From a virus, in IMG/VR virus record IMGVR_UViG_3300030060_000419, positions 1-36,635 of that record: a stretch of DNA of 36,635 nucleotides. One strand, 5' to 3'. Shown one piece after another: positions 25,320-31,589 of this stretch. The position numbers and the translations under genes are program-made. Numbering within the stretch: position 1 is the first letter of the stretch; every line of letters starts with the position of its first letter. The notes beneath the pieces were generated by a model. It saw only the letters and a program-made list of their open reading frames with translations. It was not told where the DNA came from and ran no database searches.

Positions 25320-26234
25320 ATGGACAAAATAGGATTTACACCTGAATACTGGTTAAGATGGGGTTTAGATCACACATCACCAACACAATCAAATAAATCA
25401 AATGGTATTTGGGCAGCACAATATTTAATCTGCACTAACGAAGAAAGAAGGAAGTTTACAAGCAAGCCAGTAATGACAGCTGGTAATGCAGCACAAAGAG
25501 GAATTGATACATGTATTGTTGATCGTTTAACTGTTGATACAGCAACGAAAGAAGCAGTGTACCAATACACAGAAACAGCTCCAGCCACATGGGATCTTGA
25601 TGATGATTATAAAATACAATTCAATGCTATCAAAGATGGTATGCCACAAATGGTTGCCAATGGTATAGCTGCATTGAAGGAGATCTTTCCTAAATACGAA
25701 AAAACAAAAATTAAATCTGAAACAAGAGCATCAAAATATTTAGAAGGTATTGAAGTGCCTATGGTTGGTTACATTGATTATGAAAGTAAAGATGTAATTG
25801 TAGAACTAAAAACAAAACAAAGAAAAAAACCCAGATATAATAAAGATGGCACAGCTAGATGTGATCATGGAGTATTACCAAGAAAACCTGAGATTGCACA
25901 TGCTAAACAAGTTGGTTTTTATAAACAAGCAACAAACAAACAAATATTTCTTGTTTATGTAAACGACAAAGAACCAGGATTTAACAAAAGAACAAAAACA
26001 GATGAACCTGGTTATGTAATATTCGATCAAACACATGATATGCTCAATGATGAAAGTTTAGATTTTTATTGGGAAAATTATAGAGTTACAAATACTGTAA
26101 GACAAAACATTTTAAAAAATAACAGTGAGCTAAAAGATATTTTATCAAACATAGATCCTGAGTTTCATAGTGGCTTTTGGGATTATGGTGATGAGTATGT
26201 TGCTAGGGCAAAAAAATTGTGGGGCGAGGTATGA
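25320..26234 (+). CDS. Phage exonuclease, PD-(D/E)XK (YqaJ/Cas4-like)
   Basis: 304 residues. MTAGNAAQRGID at 52-63 resembles the N-terminal motif of phage recombination exonucleases. The core is VGYIDYESKDVIVELKTKQR with D153 and E162-x-K164, the metal-binding PD-(D/E)XK residues. It would resect double-strand ends for the annealing protein encoded two genes on. GGGGGAG precedes the ATG. It is first in an operon whose genes overlap by a few bases, after two operator-like sites. Confidence 0.85.
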   Translation: MDKIGFTPEYWLRWGLDHTSPTQSNKSNGIWAAQYLICTNEERRKFTSKPVMTAGNAAQRGIDTCIVDRLTVDTATKEAVYQYTETAPATWDLDDDYKIQFNAIKDGMPQMVANGIAALKEIFPKYEKTKIKSETRASKYLEGIEVPMVGYIDYESKDVIVELKTKQRKKPRYNKDGTARCDHGVLPRKPEIAHAKQVGFYKQATNKQIFLVYVNDKEPGFNKRTKTDEPGYVIFDQTHDMLNDESLDFYWENYRVTNTVRQNILKNNSELKDILSNIDPEFHSGFWDYGDEYVARAKKLWGEV

Positions 26235-26410
26235 ACTTACCAGCAACTAATCATCTGCATGAATACAGAATAAAAGTTAAAAATTATTATAGAGAAAAAC
26301 AAATACAAAAAGAGTGCAAGGAAAGAAAAAAAATAAAAGGATTTACTGAACGAGGACACCAGGTCGTTTGGCATCACATAAAAATAAACAGTAGAGGATT
26401 AAATGGATAA
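26231..26410 (+). CDS. Small basic protein in the recombination operon
   Basis: 59 residues from the ATG at 26231, which overlaps the exonuclease stop (ATGA). MNLPATNHLHEYRIKVKNYY, then KECKERKKIKGFTERGHQVV; very basic, with no recognised family. It sits between exonuclease and annealing protein and overlaps the latter by 8 nt. Nucleic-acid binding is plausible from charge only. Confidence 0.6.
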   Translation: MNLPATNHLHEYRIKVKNYYREKQIQKECKERKKIKGFTERGHQVVWHHIKINSRGLNG

Positions 26411-27047
26411 AAAAACAATGGAGCTTGCAAAAAAACATGGTCTTAAAAAAGAAGATCTATGGTTTATGAAACATGCAAAGAAGTGGGCAATAACACACAA
26501 AGCTATGGAACGTATTGCCATAGATGAAAAAATTACAATTGTAGATCTTAATTTATCTTTCGTAGATCTATCGATCGGCAGCTGCGTGGTCAAATGCACA
26601 GCTGTCAAAGATGGTTTAAAAGTTATAACATTTGGAGAAGCCTCTCCAAAAAATAGTCATAATGCATATCCAACAGCTATGGCAGAAAAGAGATCTATAG
26701 ATCGTGCTGTATTAAAGTTAGCTGGTATGCATGGCGATTTCTACAGTGAAGATGAAATCGATCAAAGAAATTCCCAGGTCAAAAATGAAGCTAAAAATAA
26801 TGATTACGATTCTGGGATAGGGAGCAGTAAGAATACGCTTGCTGCTCCTGATGAATTTAATAATTTACGAACTGACGAGGAGAAAAAAGATTATGTCATA
26901 GCTATTATTAAAAACACAAAAGATACACATTTGGGTAATCTTGCTGAAAATGTAACACCCTACCAAAATTTTATTGAAGGTGGAAAATATGAGCAAGAAA
27001 TTACTAAGGCTTATAGAAATCAACTAAAAATATTGGAGGGCAGATGA
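26403..27047 (+). CDS. Single-strand annealing protein (ERF/Rad52/Sak-like)
   Basis: 214 residues. The stretch NAYPTAMAEKRSIDRAVLKL (87-106) followed by AGMHGDFYSEDE resembles the conserved region of phage annealing proteins of the ERF/Rad52/Sak kind, after a strand-rich segment (KITIVDLNLSFVDLS, then VVKCTAVKDGLKVITFGEAS). The C-terminal third is charged and variable. It would anneal resected DNA together with the exonuclease and SSB on either side. The exact subfamily is uncertain. Confidence 0.72.
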   Translation: MDKKTMELAKKHGLKKEDLWFMKHAKKWAITHKAMERIAIDEKITIVDLNLSFVDLSIGSCVVKCTAVKDGLKVITFGEASPKNSHNAYPTAMAEKRSIDRAVLKLAGMHGDFYSEDEIDQRNSQVKNEAKNNDYDSGIGSSKNTLAAPDEFNNLRTDEEKKDYVIAIIKNTKDTHLGNLAENVTPYQNFIEGGKYEQEITKAYRNQLKILEGR

Positions 27048-27388
27048 TACGAGGAGTAAAGCCTAATAAAAAAGGGCAGCATGTTATTTACATAGATGTG
27101 TTTGCACAAACTGATGAACTTAAAGACGCTGTAAAAGAAGTGCCAACAAATCCACCTAGACCTGGATTTAAATCGCACAGCCAGGGCGTTGAGTTCAAAG
27201 AAGATATAACAATACCAGCTGGTAAGTATGATGTTGTTATGTGGCGTGGATTTACACAAGGTGGAGCAGATAAGATGACGATCAATATACAAGATCATAA
27301 TCCTAAATATGCTAGTGGTGGCGGAGGAGCAACACAACAACCACCAGCAGCAGCTGCAACAGTTGAGGAGGATGTTCCTTGGAACTAA
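27044..27388 (+). CDS. Single-stranded DNA-binding protein (short, SSB-like)
   Basis: 114 residues: a strand-rich body (GQHVIYIDVFAQTDELKDAV, VEFKEDITIPAGKYDVVMWR, DKMTINIQDHNP), a Gly/Gln/Ala-rich linker (GGGGATQQPPAAAAT) and an acidic tip EEDVPWN. The linker plus acidic tip with a terminal hydrophobic pair is the arrangement of bacterial SSB tails that recruit repair proteins. The body is shorter than a normal OB-fold domain and I do not recognise SSB core residues. A GGAGGG ribosome site precedes the ATG, which overlaps the annealing gene. Confidence 0.65.
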   Translation: MIRGVKPNKKGQHVIYIDVFAQTDELKDAVKEVPTNPPRPGFKSHSQGVEFKEDITIPAGKYDVVMWRGFTQGGADKMTINIQDHNPKYASGGGGATQQPPAAAATVEEDVPWN

Positions 27389-27582
27389 ATCCAGATAAAT
27401 TACTGACTACTGCGGAGGTAGGAGATATTCTCTTTAATCCGCAGATGTCAAAATTAGCTAAACAAAAAAGAATCAGAAGGCTAATTGATAAACATGGTTT
27501 ACCCATGCAAAAAATAGATAAAATTTATTACATAACATATAACAAATTACAGGCTTGGAATGACAACAGAACTAGATCTTAA
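27379..27582 (+). CDS. Excisionase-like small HTH protein
   Basis: 67 residues from a TTG start with GAGGAGG 7 nt before it. LLTTAEVGDILFNPQMSKLA then KRIRRLIDKHGLPMQK and KIYYITYNKLQAW follow the winged-helix pattern of MerR/excisionase (HTH_17) proteins: AEV helix, recognition helix, then a strand ending in the segment before the LQAW helix. It overlaps the SSB-like gene by 10 nt. It may act as the recombination directionality factor with the integrase at 29216, the attP lying between them. Confidence 0.65.
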   Translation: MELNPDKLLTTAEVGDILFNPQMSKLAKQKRIRRLIDKHGLPMQKIDKIYYITYNKLQAWNDNRTRS

Positions 27583-27916
27583 ATCTATAATTTTAGACAA
27601 TACACCACCAGGTAAATCAAATGATCCATTGGTACAGGACATCATTAATAAACTCGCTGAGAGGTCAAATAAAGGCATTTTAAAGTATAAAAATACTATG
27701 GTTCAGGCTGAGCTAACTATGGATAAATGGCTAGATAATGCAATTGAAGAATTACTGGATGCAGCTGTATATCTAACTAAGATCCAAAAAGAATTAGCTA
27801 AGAATAAAACTTCCTGGAAAGTAAAATTTGCAGAAGATCTCCTGGACAAAAAGATAAAACAAAACAAAGAACTAAGAAAAGAAATCACAGATCTTAAAAA
27901 TAAATTTACAGTGTAA
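27560..27916 (+). CDS. MazG-like helical protein (possible NTP pyrophosphohydrolase)
   Basis: 118 residues, all helical. DIINKLAERSNKGILKYKNT followed by LTMDKWLDNAIEELLDAAVY resembles a phage family with a MazG-like EE-x2-D motif (EELLDAAVYL). MazG enzymes hydrolyse NTPs and can affect the stringent response. The N-terminal metal-binding Glu residues are not obvious, so activity is uncertain. The last 35 residues are a Lys-rich coiled coil. It is the last gene of the operon before attP and overlaps the excisionase-like gene by 23 nt. Confidence 0.6.
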   Translation: MTTELDLKSIILDNTPPGKSNDPLVQDIINKLAERSNKGILKYKNTMVQAELTMDKWLDNAIEELLDAAVYLTKIQKELAKNKTSWKVKFAEDLLDKKIKQNKELRKEITDLKNKFTV

Positions 27917-27994
27917 ATGCTAAAAAGGTAGCGGTACTTTTTTCCTTCATATATAAAAATAAATAACAAAAGAGTTAGTAAAAAAACGACTACT

Positions 27995-28016
27995 GCTACC
28001 TTTTTTGCTACCTTTT
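27995..28016 (+). repeat. GCTACC pair, left attP arm
   Basis: Two GCTACC motifs start 12 bp apart (27995 and 28007), each followed by a T run. The same motif is inverted at 27927-27932. Candidate integrase arm-type sites on the left of the core. Confidence 0.5.
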
Positions 28017-28082
28017 TGATTTTTCAAAATTGTAGCTGTTCTTTGTAATGTTAATATTTGGCGGAGTTCTGGGGTAAATAGC

Positions 28083-28127
28083 TGGCGCGCCCGAAATGAT
28101 TCGAACATTTGACCTACCGCTTAGAAG
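28083..28127 (-). other. attP core: 3' part of a tRNA-Arg(UCU) gene
   Basis: Read on the minus strand, these 45 bases run from tRNA position 32 to the CCA end: loop CTTCTAA (anticodon TCT), GCGGT, AGGTC, T-arm AAATG-TTCGAAT-CATTT (5-bp stem), CGGGCGC, G, CCA. The bases before the loop do not complete the anticodon stem, so this is not a full tRNA gene. It is the shared core by which the phage would insert into, and rebuild, a host tRNA-Arg gene. Confidence 0.88.
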
Positions 28128-28170
28128 TTGGCTTACTTACCTTGTAAAATAAATTTTTTCAAGTTTTCTG

Positions 28171-28230
28171 CGACCATGTACGACCAACCACGACCAGGTA
28201 AGACCACCTAAGACCACCTACGACCGCTAC
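28171..28230 (+). repeat. Six 10-bp phased repeats beside the attP core
   Basis: Six consecutive 10-bp units of consensus CGACCANNTA (units four and five begin AGACC; the last runs into GCTAC). The 10-bp period puts every unit on the same DNA face. Candidates are integrase or excisionase arm sites or replication iterons. Confidence 0.75.
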
Positions 28231-28248
28231 CCTAAATGCTACCCTAAA
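28226..28248 (+). repeat. GCTACC pair, right attP arm
   Basis: GCTACCCTAAA occurs at 28226 and again at 28238, 12 bp apart. It matches the inverted pair at 22053-22072 and resembles the pair at 27995. Candidate right-arm integrase sites. Confidence 0.55.
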
Positions 28249-28278
28249 AATTGTTAATAAAAAAGATTGACTAACCGC

Positions 28279-28308
28279 TTGTATATTAGCATTTAATGCT
28301 TATATTAT
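28279..28308 (+). promoter_or_regulatory. Promoter with built-in operator before the integrase operon
   Basis: TTGTAT (28279-28284), an 18-nt spacer and TATTAT (28303-28308) form a plausible promoter. The spacer contains TTAGCATTTAATGCTTA (28286-28302), close to the perfect palindrome by the repressor gene. Repressor binding would cover both hexamers. Predicted by eye. Confidence 0.62.
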
Positions 28309-28346
28309 AAATGTAAGTGATAAAAAAAACTAACAGAAAGGAAAAA

Positions 28347-28715
28347 ATGCAAGATTATAATATGCAAGTTGCTCAAACTATTAAGGGGCAAATTAGCAAG
28401 TATCAGTTGATGTGCTATGCAGCTAGAGATTTTAGAGCTGTTGGCGGAGATAACAAATTACCTGGTTTAAAATTTACTGTTAGCGGTACAACAGTTCTAA
28501 AAAACAGAAAAGGCACTATTGAGATTTTGTTAAATGGTGCAGATCTTTATGACATTACTTTTAGTAGAAAAAACAAAGATGATGTTGTTAAAAAAGATGT
28601 TTATGCCGAGGATCTTAATGGGATTTTAGATCTTCTCTTAGAAACAAAAGATTATCTTAAAAATGTAAATCCAAACATTGTTGGAGTTAAATTAGTGGAG
28701 GTTAATAATGGTTAA
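28347..28715 (+). CDS. Uncharacterised protein, first gene of the integrase operon
   Basis: 122 residues from the ATG at 28347, chosen because AAAGGA precedes it; an in-frame GTG at 28317 has no ribosome site. It starts MQDYNMQVAQTIKGQISKYQ and continues with alternating strands and helices (GLKFTVSGTTVLKNRKGTIE, ILDLLLETKDYLKN). No family recognised. As first gene behind an operator-controlled promoter it may be an early or host-takeover protein. Confidence 0.65.
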   Translation: MQDYNMQVAQTIKGQISKYQLMCYAARDFRAVGGDNKLPGLKFTVSGTTVLKNRKGTIEILLNGADLYDITFSRKNKDDVVKKDVYAEDLNGILDLLLETKDYLKNVNPNIVGVKLVEVNNG

Positions 28716-28896
28716 TAAAAAAGTTGTTTATAATTTTAAGCCAGACTCTATCGTAAGCATAAAAGAGTATGAGTACGATAGCGATGGTAAATTAGTTTTA
28801 GTTAAACAAGATAAACCACAGAAGGTAAGTACCTGGGCAAAAAGTCTTGTCGAAGAAATTAAACAAGATCCACAATGTGTAGGAAAGGAGAAATAA
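28708..28896 (+). CDS. Small uncharacterised protein
   Basis: 62 residues: MVNKKVVYNFKPDSIVSIKE, then WAKSLVEEIKQDPQCVGKEK. The YDSDGKLVLVKQDK part suggests a beta hairpin. It has a good GGAGG ribosome site, overlaps the preceding gene by 8 nt and ends directly before the next TTG start. Function unknown. Confidence 0.6.
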   Translation: MVNKKVVYNFKPDSIVSIKEYEYDSDGKLVLVKQDKPQKVSTWAKSLVEEIKQDPQCVGKEK

Positions 28897-29202
28897 TTGA
28901 AAAAAGTTAAAAGTTTAGAAAACCAACATATTGATCTAAAAAATAATCTTTCTTTTTTTGATAGAGTAAAAGATTATCCAAAAACTGAACCAGATCCTGG
29001 CTATCACTGGGAGAGAATTAATCGTCATAAATTATATAAGGCTTGTAATTCTGGATATCATAAAGGGAAATGGAGATTATATTTCTCATCAGATTCATTA
29101 GACAGCTGCAAAGAAGTTGAAGCTGAGATTAACAAAGATTTGTACGATACAAAAATTGTCGATGCTGGCAAAGCAGTGTGGGTACAAAGATTAATTTATT
29201 AA
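28897..29202 (+). CDS. Uncharacterised protein, 101 aa, TTG start
   Basis: Begins at a TTG with AGGAAAGGAG 6 nt before it, directly after the previous stop. KKVKSLENQHIDLKNNLSFF at the start, GYHWERINRHKLYKACNSGY and KGKWRLYFSSDSLDSCKEVE later; the protein is aromatic-rich and basic. No recognised domain. It precedes the integrase gene by 13 nt. Confidence 0.6.
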   Translation: MKKVKSLENQHIDLKNNLSFFDRVKDYPKTEPDPGYHWERINRHKLYKACNSGYHKGKWRLYFSSDSLDSCKEVEAEINKDLYDTKIVDAGKAVWVQRLIY

Positions 29203-29215
29203 GGAGGTTAAATAA

Positions 29216-30445
29216 ATGTCTGCACCATTTTATAACAAAGAGGGCAATAAGGTATTATTGTTTTATTATTGCCCTATTACAAAGCAAAGGCGTAAAAAAA
29301 GCTGGACAATAAAACCAGGTCTTAAAAGAGAAACTATGCAGATGGCTAAGAACTTTAACAAGCAATTAGCTACTGACATAGCTACAGAAAAGTATGTGCC
29401 TAATGATGTTAAGTTTTGTTTTGCATTAGATAAGTTGGAGGAGATCTACAGAAACAAATATAATCAAAATAAAAAAGATCCTCACACTGGTATTAGACCA
29501 AAGACTTACGATGAGTATGTAGGTTATCTTAATGTTATTAGAGGTCAATCAAAAGATAATGTTTTGATACAAGGTCGTAGACTTACTGATTATATGTGTA
29601 GTGAAATAGATCCACAGATTGCTGACGAAGTATCAAGAGTTTTTGCTAGCACATTATCAAAACATAATAATACTAAGTGTTGGTTTAAGTTTGAGGCTGC
29701 ATGTAAGATTGCAATCACCCAGGGTTATGGATTAAAATTTAATCCTTGCGACCAGGTTGATCGTAGTTTGCACATGTCTAAATCAAGAGTTGTTAAGAAG
29801 ATAGCTCCTACAAAAAAAGATGTAGAGAAACTTAATCAACATTTAAAGTTTAATAAAGATCGACCAACAAACAATTGGAGAGTAAAATTTAAAAGAAGTT
29901 TTGATTATATTTATAATAAGTTTTCTCAACAATCAGGTCTTAGAGGTTGTGAGATTAGACCTTTATTAATTAGCGATATTAATCTTAAAAAAGGTTATGT
30001 TACAGTAACAAAATCACATTGTGGCAAGACAGGTAATATTAGTATTACTAAGACAGATGCTTCAGATAGGATTGTTGCTTTATCAGATGATATGATTACA
30101 GATCTAAAAGATTGGATTAATTTTATGATGACCAACGAAGGTGTATTTAGTAATCCTAAGTGGTTATTATTTCCATCATTAAAAGGTCAAATTGTAAACC
30201 AGGCTAATGTTAATAATAGAGTTATAAAAGATAATGCTATAGCTGCTGGATTAGATCCAAGTTTATTTAGTCCACATCAATATAGAAGATATAATAACTC
30301 ATTAAGAAGAACAGCTGGCCATAACAAAGATAGAATTAAAAAACAGCTGGGGCATGTAGATGATAAGATGTCCGATCTTTACAATACTACTTGGGATGAT
30401 CTTGATAAAGATAGAGATAATATAAACGAGATCTTTAATGGCTAA
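29216..30445 (+). CDS. int: Tyrosine site-specific integrase
   Basis: 409 residues with the full catalytic set: R243 (QSGLRGCEIRPL), a beta-hairpin Lys near 279 (ISITKTDASDR), H354-Q-Y-R357, H380 (QLGHVDDKM) and the nucleophile Y389 (DLYNTTW). The N-terminal part (about 1-190) has a small arm-binding-like domain and the core-binding helices. AAGGAGG precedes the ATG. It would recombine attP at 28083-28127 with a host tRNA-Arg gene. The gene reads toward the terminator at 30624. Confidence 0.93.
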   Translation: MSAPFYNKEGNKVLLFYYCPITKQRRKKSWTIKPGLKRETMQMAKNFNKQLATDIATEKYVPNDVKFCFALDKLEEIYRNKYNQNKKDPHTGIRPKTYDEYVGYLNVIRGQSKDNVLIQGRRLTDYMCSEIDPQIADEVSRVFASTLSKHNNTKCWFKFEAACKIAITQGYGLKFNPCDQVDRSLHMSKSRVVKKIAPTKKDVEKLNQHLKFNKDRPTNNWRVKFKRSFDYIYNKFSQQSGLRGCEIRPLLISDINLKKGYVTVTKSHCGKTGNISITKTDASDRIVALSDDMITDLKDWINFMMTNEGVFSNPKWLLFPSLKGQIVNQANVNNRVIKDNAIAAGLDPSLFSPHQYRRYNNSLRRTAGHNKDRIKKQLGHVDDKMSDLYNTTWDDLDKDRDNINEIFNG

Positions 30446-30593
30446 GAAAAAAAAAGAAGAACTTAACAAGCAGCAGCTGCAAGATCTAAAAGAGATTGCA
30501 GCTGTACTATCAGATACATTTACAATTGGTAAAGATAAATCATTTTGGCAAATAAAAAAAAAGGTCAAAAAAGGTAAAATTACCCAGGTCTAA
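30438..30593 (+). CDS. Small basic protein coupled to the integrase
   Basis: 51 residues beginning MAKKKKEELNKQQLQDLKEI. The ATG overlaps the end of the integrase gene (ATGGCTAA). A Lys-rich start, one amphipathic helix (QLQDLKEIAAVLSDTF) and a basic end (KKKVKKGKITQV) suggest DNA binding. It could be an accessory to integration or excision; no family is recognised. The gene ends 31 bases before a strong terminator. Confidence 0.6.
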   Translation: MAKKKKEELNKQQLQDLKEIAAVLSDTFTIGKDKSFWQIKKKVKKGKITQV

Positions 30594-30623
30594 TCATACA
30601 GCCGACTTGCTACAAACGCACTG

Positions 30624-30651
30624 AGAGCCTCCTGAGAGGCTCTTTTTTTTT
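30624..30651 (+). terminator. Rho-independent terminator of the integrase operon
   Basis: AGAGCCTC, loop CTGA, GAGGCTCT and a run of eight T or more form a textbook terminator. It separates the rightward integrase operon from the converging leftward lysis genes; the T run touches the holin stop codon. On the minus strand no T run follows, so it acts mainly on rightward transcripts. Confidence 0.92.
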
Positions 30652-31051
30652 ACTTTTTCTTAGAAAATATGCCCATAGCACCTTTTGCACCCTTAATACC
30701 AAATGATGCAGATATACATAAAATCAAACATGTGCTGAACCAGGAAGGTGTATGCTCATCTAAAAAGACAAAACCTTTGGCAACATAATCTTGTGTCCAG
30801 GGCAAAAAACATCCTAATAATATTCCTCCAAAGATTAAAGTCCAAAATTCATCTTTCCAGCTGCTTGCCATTTGATCGACAGCTGATTGCTCCCAGGCGA
30901 TTTTACCAGCTGCGATGTCCTCCATCCTTTTTTTAGATGCTTTTATCTCAGTTAATTTTAATTCGTTTTTAGCTGCTTTGTTAGCTGCAAAGGCTTTTAC
31001 ACCATCAGCTGCTACACCTAAAAGTGGTTTTGCTAATAATTGCCAAACCAT
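30650..31051 (-). CDS. Holin (GTA/3TM-type)
   Basis: 133 residues. A hydrophobic N-terminal segment (VWQLLAKPLLGVAADGVKAF) is followed by a charged helix (NELKLTEIKASKKRMEDIAA), then SSWKDEFWTLIFGGILLGCF and a third membrane helix near 103-122 (FSTCLILCISASFGIKGAKG), ending KKK. The SSWKDEF element before a membrane helix fits the GTA-type 3TM holin family. It would permeabilise the inner membrane so the lysozyme encoded two genes upstream can reach the wall. Its ATG overlaps the stop of the 34-residue membrane peptide. Confidence 0.8.
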   Translation of the reverse strand: MVWQLLAKPLLGVAADGVKAFAANKAAKNELKLTEIKASKKRMEDIAAGKIAWEQSAVDQMASSWKDEFWTLIFGGILLGCFLPWTQDYVAKGFVFLDEHTPSWFSTCLILCISASFGIKGAKGAMGIFSKKK

Positions 31052-31155
31052 TAGAAGCTATTAATTACTACGAGTACAGCTATAACAATTACAGCTACAG
31101 CCAGAATCTTTCCTCTTTTAGAAAGTCCTTTCCATACTTCTTTAATTGTATTCAT
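31051..31155 (-). CDS. 34-residue single-membrane-span lysis peptide
   Basis: Starts MNTIKEVWKGLSKRGKILAV and continues with a hydrophobic run of Val and Ile (AVAVIVIAVLVVI) ending NSF. A basic N-terminus followed by one membrane helix gives N-in topology. Both ends overlap: its start with the lysozyme stop, its stop with the holin start (TAATG). The sequence resembles a pinholin-like or holin-regulating peptide by size and place only. Confidence 0.7.
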   Translation of the reverse strand: MNTIKEVWKGLSKRGKILAVAVIVIAVLVVINSF

Positions 31156-31589
31156 AAATCCCTCACTAAATTTGCAAGACTTTCACATCTTGTTTTTGTT
31201 TGTCGATACCATTTGGAATCACACATCTGTGCAGCCATTTCGCTGTAGTTCTCATCTGCTATCGCCTGGTGCATCTTCTTAAATTTCATGCAGCCATTTT
31301 TCCCTAATTGGAAAATCATTTCTGTAACTACGCCAAAGGCTATTGGATTAATTTTATCTGGCGTAATCTCATCAGCAGCTGCTACAGCTGCATCAAAATC
31401 TTTATCATACAATGCCATCCACCCTTCTTCAGTTTTTGGCACATCTTCTCCAGGCATAATCCTATGCCCTACTCCTCCAGTTAAATAATTTTCGGTACAA
31501 TAATAAGGCTCTAATTTAAAACCTTCATGTTCACGAACTCGATCTTTTACTATCTGCAAATCTGCACTCGTTATTTTTTCTATCGACAT
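31152..31589 (-). CDS. Endolysin, T4-type lysozyme (GH24) with a Cys in the catalytic Asp position
   Basis: 145 residues. REHEGFKLEPYYCTENYLTG then GVGH aligns with the T4 lysozyme active region: E22 is the catalytic Glu, T37 the Thr, and C31 takes the place of the Asp (spacings of 9 and 15 residues match T4 E11, D20, T26). It cleaves the N-acetylmuramic acid to N-acetylglucosamine bond in peptidoglycan. It has no signal peptide, so it needs the holin. AGGAG lies 11 nt before the ATG. Known from T4 mutants: Cys at this place can keep activity. Confidence 0.88.
   Translation of the reverse strand: MSIEKITSADLQIVKDRVREHEGFKLEPYYCTENYLTGGVGHRIMPGEDVPKTEEGWMALYDKDFDAAVAAADEITPDKINPIAFGVVTEMIFQLGKNGCMKFKKMHQAIADENYSEMAAQMCDSKWYRQTKTRCESLANLVRDL

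Larger units (their letters stand above)
27917..28316 (+). other. Non-coding attP region
   Basis: 400 bases with no credible gene. In order: an inverted GGTAGC (27927-27932), a GCTACC pair (27995-28012), the tRNA-like core (28083-28127), six phased 10-bp repeats (28171-28230), a second GCTACC pair (28226-28244), and a promoter with operator (28279-28308). The layout, with a core flanked by repeated short sites, is that of a tyrosine-integrase attP with arm sites. The integrase gene lies 0.9 kb to the right. Confidence 0.75.

Noticed and set aside
27923-27945. Terminator after the MazG-like gene
   Set aside because: AAAAG/CTTTT pairing is only 5 A/T-rich bases with a mismatched top; too weak to claim.
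28083-28160. A complete tRNA gene
   Set aside because: Only the half from the anticodon loop to CCA folds correctly; the D-arm and acceptor 5' strand are missing, so this is an attachment core.
28171-28230. CRISPR array
   Set aside because: The 10-bp units are consecutive without spacers, and there are no cas genes.
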